A program made the position numbers and the translations under genes. Positions 1-9,799 of a stretch of 19,071 bases of DNA are shown here, piece by piece. The stretch covers positions 1-19,071 of the forward strand of contig NW_014012742.1 of NCBI RefSeq assembly GCF_000611645.1, written 5' to 3'. Every line of letters starts with the position of its first letter. Position 1 is the stretch's first letter. Source of the DNA: Monoraphidium neglectum (Eukaryota; Chlorophyta; Chlorophyceae; Sphaeropleales; Selenastraceae). A model generated the notes under the pieces. That model was given only the letters and a program-made list of their open reading frames with translations. It did not search any database and was not told the origin of the DNA.

Positions 1-1086
1 AAGCGGGCCGGTGAGGGCTGGAGGACTAGGCTGCGGGGAGTGCTGCCGAGTGTGCAGCTGGTGCGCTGAGGCCCCTGGCAGCACTTGGTGGGCCCGCACC
101 GCCTGGGTGTTGATGCTGGCCGTCGCTCCTTCATAGCGGCACCGATGCAGCCGCGGCCATTGTCGGTCAGGTTGTGGCAACCTCGCCATCATCGCGCCCC
201 CCTGTCAGCCTCGCAGTCTCCGCCGCCCTCACCTTGACCGCGCAGCACGCGGCCTCCCCCAGCTTCTCCTTGGAGGCGCCCACGTATGAGATGCCCTTGG
301 GTGACACAAAGCCGCCAGAGTCGGCAAAGTGGGCCTCGTTGTTGTCCTTGAGCTCCTGCATGACACCCAGCTCCTCCAGGATGCTGCGTGACGTCAAGGA
401 GGGTGGGGGTGCAGCTGGGCTTGGTGGCGGACGCGAGGGTCCAGGTGAGGGGCCAGCGAAGAGCGCTGCCTAGACCTGCAATAATTCCCCTGCCAGCCTC
501 GCCATGATGCAGGGCCCAGGCCCCGCGCAACCCCGGCTCTCACCGAATGGCAGGGGTGCACACCGCATCGCCGCAGTACTTGTCTGTGGTTCATGTGGAA
601 GAGATATGGGAGTCGCCAACTGTTGATCTTTCACAGAGCAGCAGCTGGCAGCATTTCCACTGACGGCCCCGTGCTCTCCCGCTGCCGCCAAACGCCACCC
701 TGCGCTTGCCACAGAGCGGCAGATCATTGCCTCTGTTGCCCATGTGCATGCGCCCCCGCGAGGCCGCTCCACCCACCACGGGGAAAGGTGGCCTTGTCCA
801 GCAGCGCGACCTTGGCGCCGCCCTGCACGGCAAAGTTGGCGCACACAGAGCCGCTGGGGCCCGCGCCCACAATCACGGCGTCGTACGCGCCAGCCGGGAG
901 CGTGTCGGGCGTCAAGGGGCCCTTCTTGGGGCCGGCAGTGCGCTGGTAGCGGCGGTACAGCAGCACGCCAGCGCCGACGGCGACGGCGGCGCCCGCAGCT
1001 GCGACCACGCGCTTGTCGGCGGCTGCGGCCTTCTCCACCAGGCCATCAATCGCGTCCTTTACGGCGTCAAGGGACTTCTGCGCCAT
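1..1086 (-). CDS. FAD-dependent oxidoreductase, geranylgeranyl-reductase type (5' part of gene; runs off left edge)
   Basis: Exons on the minus strand, in transcript order: 1086-777, 583-544, 383-233. The 3' remainder lies at or beyond the left edge. The joined protein has a hydrophobic segment at residues 27-44 followed by basic RRY. It then has the dinucleotide-binding motif DAVIVGAGPSG (69-79), LLDKATFPR, DKYCGDA (104-110, spanning introns 1/2) and a third exon reading ILEELGVMQELKDNN. The pattern GxGPSG ... LLDKxxFPRDKxCGD is typical of the geranylgeranyl reductase family, which reduces isoprenoid double bonds using FAD and NAD(P)H. The actual substrate cannot be read. The anchor suggests a membrane-bound enzyme. 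ATG at 1086 is my choice; in-frame ATGs also exist at 1137 and 1254. The intron after position 233 has a good donor (AAG/GTGAGG), but I could not identify the next exon in 1-232. Confidence 0.85.
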
Positions 1087-1780
1087 GGTTGCCTGCAGGG
1101 GTTGCGTTGCCGGAGATCGCAGGTGCTGGGATGCCATGGCTGCGATGTGTGTCGTGTATGTGCTGCTGGAGTGCAGTTGTACGCCGGCGGAGCGCGGCGA
1201 GCACCACTTGGCAAGCGCATGGTCTACCGGCTGCTTTGTCGCAGAGAAAATCACAATCCCAGCAATTTGCGTTCGCTTTCATGGGGTGAAGCCACGCGTG
1301 CTCCCGTCCCGGAGGGATGGCAACGCCTGGGTGAGCGGGAAGATCATCACCTTGGGCAAGGTCTTCTCGACGGACGTGATGGCGCGTTACAAGACCGCTG
1401 TGACCGTCAAAAAGATCAGGGGGGGCGCGGCCACCGGCCTCAACAGGGGCAGTCTGAGCAGTATGGCAGGCGACGGAGCGAAAGCTGGAGAGCGATCGCG
1501 GACGAAGCGGCCTCTATAAAGCTGTGGAACCAACACGAGTTGCGTTCTTTTGCATATTCGTTTGCAGTAAGTGATGACCTGCGCCCGACCACCGCGGGAC
1601 GCTTGCGGCCGCTTTCAGCACAGCGCAGCGGCCATTCAGCAATGGGCTACAGTACCTGAACGGCAATGATAACAAACATCTATCAGTCTCATGGCATGGC
1701 GACAGGCACATGGCTGGTTGCAAACTTGCTGACGCGCACATGACCAGAGATTGGACCACCTTGTCTGGTCCCAACCCTCG
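1087..1780. other. Intergenic region upstream of the oxidoreductase gene
   Basis: This stretch lies between the oxidoreductase start and the probable poly(A) site of the reticulon gene, so it should hold the oxidoreductase 5' UTR and promoter (minus strand). I see no recognisable gene. The plus strand stays open through 1282-1440, including a protein-like stretch (GKIITLGKVFSTDV at about 1337-1380) that I cannot assign to a family. A plus-strand TATAAA sits at 1515-1520 in the wrong orientation for the known gene. Confidence 0.5.
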
Positions 1781-1795
1781 ACTGATCCTTCCTTC

Positions 1796-1800
1796 TTACA
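1796..1800 (-). terminator. TGTAA poly(A) signal of the reticulon-like gene
   Basis: TTACA on the plus strand is TGTAA on the minus strand, the usual chlorophyte polyadenylation signal. It lies about 400 nt past the reticulon stop at 2204, so 1801-2203 would be its 3' UTR. I see no other feature in that UTR. Confidence 0.5.
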
Positions 1801-2203
1801 ACGGACAGGAATGCACGGCATTGTACAAGCTGCATATACTAACCTAAACACGACAACTGGTGCCAGCAGCCAAACTGGCGCTAATCCCCAGGTCCGGCTG
1901 GCAGTCCAGGCCGTCCTACAAGCCTGACACAGACAACCTAGTAAGGCTGAATGTACGACTAACGAGTGCACAAGGCCAAGAGTTTTGCAGGCAGGCCTGT
2001 GCCAAATGCGCGGTCAAGATTCTATATGCACCAAAGCCTGAGTCCTTTGGCAAACGCACGACCTCAGCGTAGAAGGTGCTTGCCTTGCAGCGGATTGGCC
2101 CCGCCGTGCACTGCTGAGTGCCGGCACCTCCACTGCACGGTCCCCAGGGCTCCTGCTTCTTGCTGCGCCGCTCCCCAAAGAACAGACCGCTGCGTGGCCC
2201 CAA

Positions 2204-4107
2204 TCAGCCCGCATGCGCCTTGCGTGTGCGCGGTGCAGTGCGGCTGGCGGGGCCTGCGGTGCTGCACATGGCGCGGGCGTCGTCCAGCACCACGGACAGG
2301 CGGGCGCGCACTTTGCGGACGCTCGCTGTGACGTCATGGGTCAGGGGCTCGGCGACGGTGCGAATGGCCTCAATTTCGGCAGGGGCCAGGGTGGTGCGCC
2401 AGTAAGTCGCAGCCGCCAGCGCGCCGATTGCAAACTGGGCCTGCGGGGTACCAGTAGGATGTGAGCGTGGGCAGCAGTGCCTGTGGGCCAACCCCAGGTC
2501 CAGGTGTGCAGGAGTGCAGGAGTGCAGAAGTGCAGGAGTGCAGCATTGCAGGAAGCCGTGATGGGCAGGCATGAGCACAGAAATTGAGTGAAATGCAGCT
2601 CGAGCAGTATGATCGGCCGCGCAGGACACCTACCCAGGTGGTGCAGACGAGCAGCGTCAGCAGTCCCGCCAGCAGCACCAGCAGGCGCGTCGTGCGCGGC
2701 ATCTCCATGGCGTCGATCCGGCCCAGCGTGGCGTGGTGCAGGGCTGACAGGCCCGCATCGATGGTGGTACGGTTGGCGACGTACAGGGCCGGCACAAAGA
2801 AGGCGCCCAGGTAGCCCAGCAGTAGCAGCTGGTTGGCGCTGCAGCGGCGTGGCATAGAGGGTCACGGGGGGCGTCACAATGCTGGAGGAATGAAGTGCGC
2901 GCAACAGCACACAGGACAGACACAGTCCTCCCAGCTGCCATGAGCCACCACCAGATCAACGCCGTTGCTTCCAGACCTGAGAGCGGAACCCAGCCATGCG
3001 AGCGTCCAGAGGCTCAGCACAACCTGCAATGGAGGGCCGTGTGCAGCACATGGGAAGGATATCAGGCAGGAACATGTCAGCCCAACGTTCCTGCAGCCAA
3101 CCGGGCCGCATGCAGCCAACCGGGCCGCCAGCGATGGCAACATAATGGGCACGCCGGAGAAGCAACCCCCCTTTTTCAGCGCACCGCGAGCGTGACATGG
3201 GGGTCTTTGGAGGACAGGTAGGCGTCATGCAGCGCAGACGCGCGCCTGACCATGCGGACCGCAGCCTCCGCCGCAGCGTCGGCCGAAGCCGACCCCTCCC
3301 ACAGGCACGCCGCATGCCAGCGTGCGGAGCAGAAGAAGCGGAGGAAGTTGATGCCCAGGTGCGCCAGCAGCAGGTACGCCACAGCAGAGGTGGGCGTCAC
3401 CGGCGCACCGCCGCGCATCGCCCACGCCGCAGTGAAGTATACGCCCAGGCCCAGCGCGAAGAGGAAGGCGCTGCTCAAGGGGTCGCGCCACAGCAGGACA
3501 TCGCCCCAGGAGGTGCGCGGCGCAGCTGTGACGGGAGCCCCCGACAGGCTGGGAGCAGGCGTCGACGCAGGCAGGGGCGTGGCAGCCGCTGAGGCGGCTC
3601 CGACACTGGAGGGCGTGGCCGACATGGGGGTGGCGCCGCCGCCAACATCCGTGCAGGCCGTCACACTCGCGGGCGTTGGGGCGGCGGATGGGGTTTGGGC
3701 TGTGTACTGTTGAGAAGATAGCGCCGCAAAAGGCTTGAAGTCGCCGCCGAGCGCGCCACCCTTGGCCGCAGGGCGCCCAAACTCGAAGTTGCTCTGCAGG
3801 TTGGCCTGTGCATCAGCAGCGGCAGAGCAGCAGGGAGTTGGTGAGCGCGTGGGAACACGCCGTGTGCATGGGCGTGCCAGCAGCTGGCAGAGCCCGCGCC
3901 GTGGCAGCACAAGTGCGGGGGATGTGGCGGCTTGCGCACCCTGTCGCCCAGGACCGCGCCAAACGCTGCGCGCGGCCGCGACTGTGCGGTGTAGCCCGTG
4001 TTCTCCTGCTGCAGATGCCTCAGAGACACGCTATCATCGTCCCTCGCGTCCTTGGCGATGGGCGAGATGGGGCCCAGGAGCTGCTCGAAGAGCTGATTGT
4101 TCGCCAT
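2204..4107 (-). CDS. Reticulon-like ER membrane protein (4 exons, 406 aa)
   Basis: Exons 4107-3940, 3805-3185, 2828-2634 and 2440-2204; all introns are phase 0. The N-terminal half is hydrophilic: MANNQLFEQLLGPISPIAKD, then a long Ala/Pro/Thr/Ser-rich linker (about 96-153). The reticulon homology part starts near 154 with SWGDVLLWRDPLSSAFLFAL, matching the family signature of a W/D-L-L-x-W-R-x-P motif leading into a hydrophobic hairpin (about 168-214). A hydrophilic loop follows, then DPHVTLA joined to LLLLGYLGAFFVPALYV (264-280) as the second hairpin. Reticulons insert wedge-like hairpins in the ER membrane, curving tubules. A further hydrophobic block (311-342) follows the usual domain. ATG 4107 is the first Met giving a family-like start. 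The acceptor of exon 3 could be shifted a few codons (CAG at 2835 versus 2829); only the one used keeps phase. Class is firm, subfamily unknown. Confidence 0.85.
2508..2552. repeat. 8-bp tandem repeat (GCAGGAGT-like), intronic
   Basis: About five and a half units of an 8-mer close to GCAGGAGT, with drifted copies (GCAGAAGT, GCAGCATT), inside intron 3 of the reticulon-like gene. It looks like a simple microsatellite. Confidence 0.8.
3092..3128. repeat. Tandem 18-bp direct repeat, intronic
   Basis: TGCAGCCAACCGGGCCGC occurs twice (3092-3109 and 3111-3128), separated by one base, in intron 2 of the reticulon-like gene. This is probably a recent slippage or duplication event. Confidence 0.85.
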
Positions 4108-4762
4108 GATCTCCTGGCGCGTTGTTTGTGATTGACAGGCGCGTCGGGAGCCTTCAAAAACTGTTAGGATTGCAAATCCTCGCGTGGTGGTGTGCAGCCG
4201 TTGCGATGAAGGTGTTTGAGTTTGAATGTGCAGCAGCTTCACCATCACCTGCGTCTGGCAAATCGCCTGAACTGGGGCGAAGGGCTTGCATGGAGCTTCA
4301 GGGTTATGATACCCTGTGACATTGACGACAAAATGACTGTTGCAACCCTTTACAGGTTACCGGATAGGTATGTATCGCAAACCGCACCGCTGGCCCGCAG
4401 CTGACTGATGAGAAGCGTTCGACCAGCAGATGCCTGGCCAAGCAGCACCTGGTGCCGCCCGATGTCATACGGGAGCTGGCTGTGCGGCACGTTACGGTGA
4501 TGCCGTGGTGATAGTATCTCTGGGTGCTGCTTCGGGTGAGCGGGGGAGACGACGGGGCAGCTTGTCCGACAGGCGACCAGCAGATAAACAGGCAGGCCGG
4601 CAAGCAGGCCGGCAGGCTGGCTGGCTGGCCGGGGGATGCTGCCTGATGCGGCCGAGAGATTTGGCCTGGCTCATTGAGTGCTCCAGCACCCCGGTGACGC
4701 GCTGATAACTTCCAGTGCTTGCCTGCGGGGTGTGCCTGTGCTCGCTCACTCAGGAGGCACTG
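4108..4762. other. Intergenic region upstream of the reticulon-like gene
   Basis: This is the promoter and 5' UTR space for the minus-strand reticulon-like gene, bounded on the right by the probable poly(A) signal of the exonuclease gene. I find no coding pattern. A GC-rich GGCAGGC/GGCTGGC microsatellite lies at about 4590-4632, and a minus-strand TGTAA occurs at 4350-4354 with no gene to assign it to. Confidence 0.5.
4590..4632. repeat. GGCAGGC/GGCTGGC simple repeat
   Basis: Imperfect repeats of GCAGGCCGGCAA followed by four GGCT units, upstream of the reticulon-like gene. Low-complexity DNA; no further role seen. Confidence 0.7.
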
Positions 4763-4767
4763 TTACA
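4763..4767 (-). terminator. TGTAA poly(A) signal of the exonuclease gene
   Basis: TTACA on the plus strand gives TGTAA on the minus strand, 125 nt downstream of the exonuclease stop at 4892. The spacing is typical for algal 3' UTRs and supports the position chosen for the last exon. Confidence 0.65.
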
Positions 4768-4891
4768 TGAATACAAATTCCACAAAATACAGTAAGTTCC
4801 TCTGCCAGCAATCACAAAAGTTTGAATGCTGCGCATGCACGCACAAAACTTCCCGGGGTACCCTGGCACCGGTGCCAGCACTGTCACTGCG

Positions 4892-7800
4892 TCACATCCC
4901 CAGGCGTGCTGCCAGCGACTCTCGTGTGTGTGTAAAACCAGCTAGCGCATCGTTGACGAGCATCAGGGACTGCTTGCCACCAGGTATAAGGAGAGTAGCA
5001 AATGAGGCAGGAATCAGTTTGTGGGGGTGCGTGAAATTCCAAGTGGGGTGAGCACAACAGATGAAGTTGTGGTTGTCAGCAGCAATGCACGGCTCCTGTC
5101 TCTGCGCGGCAGCAGCTTCACGCGTGCCCAAGCGTCCTGGTGGGGCGTAATCGCAGGTCCCACCTCATCAGGAAAGTCCTGAGTCCTCATCCACTGTTTT
5201 AGGGAAGCAGGAAGGGGGGGGGGCAGGGCCAACACATGCCCCGCGTTACTTGCTGACCGCGGGCGTGTGCGAGCGTCGGTGGCCCCACCCTTGTCGTATA
5301 TATCGGCCACCACCAACCAGGCGCATGCCTTGCGGCATCTGCCAAAGGCATGCAACACATGTTGCTGCATCCCACTCCCCTCCCCCAGGCGTCACACCAG
5401 GAGGTAATCGCGCTCCTCAACAGCCGCAGCTGCCAGGGGCTGCCCCTTTGGTAAAATGATGTACGGATGGGAAGGATGGAGTGTATGCCTGCATGTTGCA
5501 GATGTGGCACTGTCCGGCCGAGTATCGACGAGCACATGCATGCTGGGGTTATCTGACCCAGCAGCTGTCTAAGTGGATGCTGGCACGCGATGCTGGTGCA
5601 AGAATGTGGAACGGCTTGCTCACCTGCAGCTTGCCGAACCTGTTGGCACATTCAAGTGTATATACGGGTAGTTCAGGTGCAGTCAACATTCTTCGTGAGG
5701 AAGTAGCAGCTCAAATTCTCAAGCACACCAGCTCAGATCAGAAGTCTACGGACTGATGCAGGTGGCGCCAAGAGGCCCACACAGCCATCAGGTCCCGCGG
5801 AGCCCGCTGCCCACCGCTCGCCGCCCTCCGCTTGCCGCCGACCGCTCGCCGTCCACAGCCCCTGCCTTGCACACACACTCACCCAAACACCAGGTTATCG
5901 CCAGACCACCTGGTATACGTATCATCATGAGCATCCAACAAGTCAGGGACTGTGCATTCACACAGGGCCTTTGTTGGACGGCAGGCAGTTTTGCGTATGA
6001 ACCAGGGCTGTACACATGTGTTGGATATGACGGTGGTGGGCAGATACGACTTGGGGCCATTCTAGCCCGCGCATGCACGCGGCTCTCCACGAGACTTCCT
6101 GCAACCTGACCCACCTGAAGCGTCCATCCCAGGTGGCATCCCCCTCCTTGACAGGCCGGCTGCACCAGCCTGCTAGCCCCTCGGGGGTGCTCGGCAGGTC
6201 GTCGTAACGCTCCACCTGCGCGCGCAACACATCCAGCGCAGCCTGGCTGTCCGCCAGTGCCGTATGGGCGTCTGCGCTGGCGGCAAGCAACGTTTGAGGG
6301 GAGGGGGCGTAAGGGGCGCGCAGGGGCGCAGGCTGCGTGCATAAGCCACAAGTTCATGGCCAGCACGTTCAGCGAGTCTGCGTTCATTCGAGACTGACAC
6401 CAACGCTCTGCATGCATTATGGATAATTTTTCTGTGCTCTGCAAAACCCAGGCGATCGCACTGGCAGCCTGCACAGCCGCTGGCTTGCACTGCATGGCTG
6501 CAGTGCGCACTTTCCAGCTGCCTGCCACAGTAGTACCCCACTGCCGCTTCCAGCGTGCGCTGCTCCTTGGCAAAAAAGATGCGACATGAGTCAACCACGG
6601 GGCAGCCGATGGGGGGGAAGTCGGGAAACCCCACTCGATCAAACTCGGCCCTGGAAATTGGTGGAAACATAAATCCACTTTCGGCAGGGATGAGTGGAAC
6701 CAGCAGGGCCAGGCGCTTGCGCGGCCACAGGGAAAATCTGCAAGCATCACCGACGTTGGCTGCCGTGAGAAGCAGAAGGGTCACAGAGTGCGACAAGTGC
6801 CTTTGGGGGACAGAGCGCCGGCTACCTGGAGCATTCACTCTACTTGTCATTATTAAAATGATACTGCACGTGCGAAGTGAATGCCCCCAGCGCACCGCAG
6901 CAGGGGCACGTCGAAGCGCTTGGTGTTGTAGCCGTGAATCACACAGTCTTCCAAGAAGTCATGCCACTGATGTTCAGGCAGGGCAGCATTGAGAGTTGAC
7001 GTGAGCCTAGCCAGGGTGACACTGAAAACCCTGATGCGGCACATATGGGGTTAGGCCCTGAGGCTCTCATACATGCAACACTATCAATTTTGTGCCTGAG
7101 CTGCACGTGCATGCCCTCTCTGGTGCTTGTGTCTCGTGCCGTTTTTGCCATCGTGCTGCTGCTTAGAAGCGCTCGGCACAAGCAAATATACGGGAAAGCA
7201 TGGCCCAGCAGCCGCAGTTGATGTCACCTCCGCCGCCAGGTCTGCCCAACGTGGTGCCACGCCAGCCACATCGGCATCACTGATTCCAGTGATGGTGGCA
7301 GACTCCTCCGATATCGGCATCCCCGGGTCGACCCGCTGCGGGCCTTTGGTGATGACCTGCTGACGCAGCGTAAAGCAATGGAGAGGTGGTCGGGCTTGAG
7401 TACGTACACAAGGCGTCGCCGTCGGCGGCTCTGCGAAATGCGCAGGTTGCAGCTTCGTTCAATTGCTTGCTTTGACCCCTGCTGTGCAAAAGTAGCGGCA
7501 GCTGCTCACGCGCAAGACCTGTGCGGACATCCAGTACTGTCTGTTCAACAGAACGGAATATCCCTGCAGATTTGCGCAAGCAAACGCGTGATGGCGCCCT
7601 GCGCTCACACCCTACCTTGCCGCCGGGCATCACCTTGATCGCAGCAATCTCTGCAGTACGAGATGCGTGTCAGAGACAGGTGAGCTTAAATCAAGCCTGC
7701 AGCCTTGCGTGCTGGGCACACAATCTTTTTGAAGGTACTGATCCATCACAGTTGCCATTGCCAACCAAGCACTTTGACATGTACACGCTGCTAGAGTTGC

Positions 7801-8085
7801 ACATGTCACCACTCTGCGTGTTGCCTTGCTTGCAGTCGACTTGTAGGCAGCATAGCTTGCTGTCCACAGCCCACGCACTGCCCCCACCCAACAGTGTTGG
7901 CCAATGCCCACTGCCCCACCAATAATGCGGTCGCCCGTCACTCGTAAACCCGTGGTCTCAAGATCCAGAGACACAAGCGGCCTGTTGATCACCATCAATC
8001 TGCCAGCAGCGCCTGCTGCTGCTGTTGCGGTGCAGCGTGATGCGTGGCTGGATCTTGAAAGCAGGACAAATTTCCAGGAGGTCAT
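4892..8085 (-). CDS. DnaQ-like DEDDh 3'-5' exonuclease, probably organelle-targeted (11 exons, 299 aa)
   Basis: Exons 8085-7920, 7650-7616, 7359-7228, 6966-6896, 6650-6511, 6271-6115, 5909-5883, 5639-5624, 5445-5398, 5193-5164, 4969-4892. Phases agree at every junction and the sum is 300 codons. All DEDDh metal-binding residues are present: Asp41 and Glu43 in SLDLETTG, Asp130 in HGYNTKRFDVPLL, His184 and Asp189 in AHTALADSQA. This fits the epsilon-subunit/RNase T superfamily, which removes 3' nucleotides from DNA or RNA using two metal ions. After the catalytic domain comes FRWSGDNLVFGFGKLQGQPL, then YLLWMRTQDFPDE and LVNDALAG, a tail known from bacterial stand-alone DnaQ-like exonucleases. 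Residues 1-30 (Met, then Ser/Arg/Ala-rich with no acid) look like a mitochondrial or plastid presequence; Met31 at 7995 could start a shorter form. The acceptor of exon 3 may be 7356, removing one Gln. The substrate (DNA or RNA) is not readable. Exons 8-10 are short and the least certain individually. Confidence 0.88.
5624..5639 (-). other. 16-nt microexon encoding the FGK motif of the exonuclease
   Basis: The acceptor CCAACAG and donor GTGAGC flank 16 nt. Together with the upstream GG they read G-F-G-K-L-Q and complete the FGK..G motif expected after LVF. Skipping it would shift the frame. Confidence 0.75.
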
Positions 8086-8762
8086 CCTTGCATACTTGTT
8101 GTGCTTGATGGGTCCGCATGCAATTCTACGCGCCAGGCAGCGCCATCGATGCTGCTGGATCATGTCTGTGTGCCGCCAGTGTGTTGCATGCGCCAAACTT
8201 ACCCAGGGTCCGATTTTGTTGCCGCCTAGCCAACCAAGACGTTTGAATCTTGGCTAACACCCAACCCACAGCCCCGCTCGCGCCATACATGAGGCACGAG
8301 ATTAGTTTCCGGTGTGCACGAGGAAATCCCATCGTTCCCGCCACGTTCGCTTATGTACTGCAAGGAGAATTGATTTGACGTTTTATACTATGAAATGCTT
8401 ATTGCTGCAGAGGTTTCTTGGTGAGATTGTGTGCTTCTCCAGGCTGTGCATCACCATGCAGCTCGAGCTGTGCACGGCTTTGTCGTGGGACACTACTGGT
8501 CAGGCTGAGGGGTGAGTCTCTCAGGCTACTCGGACTGAGACCTATACGTTGATTCATAGCTGGGAGTCACTGCCAGTAGTGCAGCTGCCCAGTAGGCGCC
8601 CGCGCGAGAATGCTGAGTCCCTCGCAATGTTGCCTGCATCACCAGGGCAGTGCTTTTGACTGCATGCTGGCAGGCAAGAGCTTTCACGGGGGACGTCCAC
8701 CTGCAAAGTGGTTGTAAGCAGCGGTAGACACAGCTTGCGTTCCCGAATTGGCCAGCATGTGA
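8086..8762. other. Intergenic region upstream of the exonuclease gene
   Basis: No coding pattern is visible. On the minus strand TATAAAA (plus TTTTATA, 8381-8387) lies about 300 nt upstream of the exonuclease ATG and is a possible TATA box if the 5' UTR is long. The right edge is set by the most distal candidate poly(A) signal of ctpA. Confidence 0.45.
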
Positions 8763-8833
8763 TTACAGTGTATGTGTGCATGCTGGCTGCATGCGCGGCT
8801 CCACGTGCCGATGGTGTCGAGCGCGGGCTTACA
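8763..8833 (-). terminator. Candidate poly(A) signals of ctpA (two TGTAA copies)
   Basis: TGTAA occurs on the minus strand at 8833-8829 and 8767-8763. These are the first two copies downstream of the ctpA stop at 9800, implying a 3' UTR of about 1 kb unless a variant signal is used closer in. The intervening 8834-9799 has no other recognised gene. Confidence 0.4.
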
Positions 8834-9799
8834 TTCCAAACACTGCAAACGGTGTGCGATCCCCCAACGCCACCACAATACATGGTAGCGGTGCGTGGGT
8901 ATGGCGCAGCGGCGCACAGCAAATCTGTGTTGTACATCCACCGTCGAAGGCTCTTCTCAGAGCCCGGGACCACCTTCTGCCCTGAGCCACACCCCGCAAG
9001 ACGAACAGCCAACCAGCCAAAAATGGAAGCTGGCAGGCCTGATTTCAGCCTCGTATTTTGTCTTTCGGGGGTTGTTGTTCGCATGGACGATTCACTTCTT
9101 CACCTTGAGCAGGCAAGCAGGCAAAGGCAGGCAAACAGCCCGGTGCCTGTCGCCGCCAATCACCACCTTTCCATGACAGCAACAGATGGAGGGGAGCACC
9201 CTTCACCCCCGACACGCAACCAAAGAACATTGGGGTTGCACATGCCGCTGAGCCCCGTACACAGCGCGCGCATGCCGTGCAAGCCTAACAGAACGGCAGG
9301 TCTTGCGCGTGCCATACGGCAGCAGCAGGCATGCAAGTCAAAGCGAAACGGCAACGGCCAAAGATGGGCGGGAACATGTCCGGTATGCGTGGACATGCAG
9401 CGCGAGGGCAACCGCAGCCAAGCACACCGTCAGACGGCGCCGCCCGCAGCCGTGCAGGGGAACATAAGGGGGCTTAAAAGAGGACGAACGGCCAGCAACA
9501 GGCACGCAAGCTGCCACCCGGCAGCAGCGTGTCCATCAACACGTGAGGCAGCACACCGCCGCAAGAAGAGCTGTTGGGGGCTGTTGTACAACAAGGGGAG
9601 ATGTGGTTGGTGGTACATGCAGGGCACGGTGGTGCCAGGGCAGCTGCCACAACCCCATGCAACCAGCGCGGTTGGCTGGCGCAGGTGGTCGCATTGGTCG
9701 CTGCATTGCCCTTTGTATTTTGGCAATCGCTTTGCATCCATGGGCTTGCAAGGCAGGCAAGGTGCTGGTGTGCCAAGTCTCCTTGCAGGCCGCAGGCGC

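Noticed and set aside
706..1659. 317-codon plus-strand open frame
   Set aside because: It lies antisense to exon 1 of the oxidoreductase gene, whose other strand has a clear FAD-binding motif. The plus-strand translation is Arg/Gly/His-rich with no recognisable domain.
2829..3184. Open frames in intron 2 of the reticulon-like gene
   Set aside because: They have no domain, include an 18-bp duplication, and lie between two exons that join in phase into a continuous reticulon domain.
5788..5880. Alternative exonuclease C-termini directly after exon 7
   Set aside because: The acceptors at 5860 or 5811 would leave very short introns and end in Gly/Arg-rich tails. Exons 8-11 restore the known FGK...YL.WM tail in perfect phase.
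8086..8760. Search for a tRNA, small RNA or mobile element between ctpA and the exonuclease gene
   Set aside because: I found no cloverleaf-like pairing, terminal repeats or transposase-like translation by eye.
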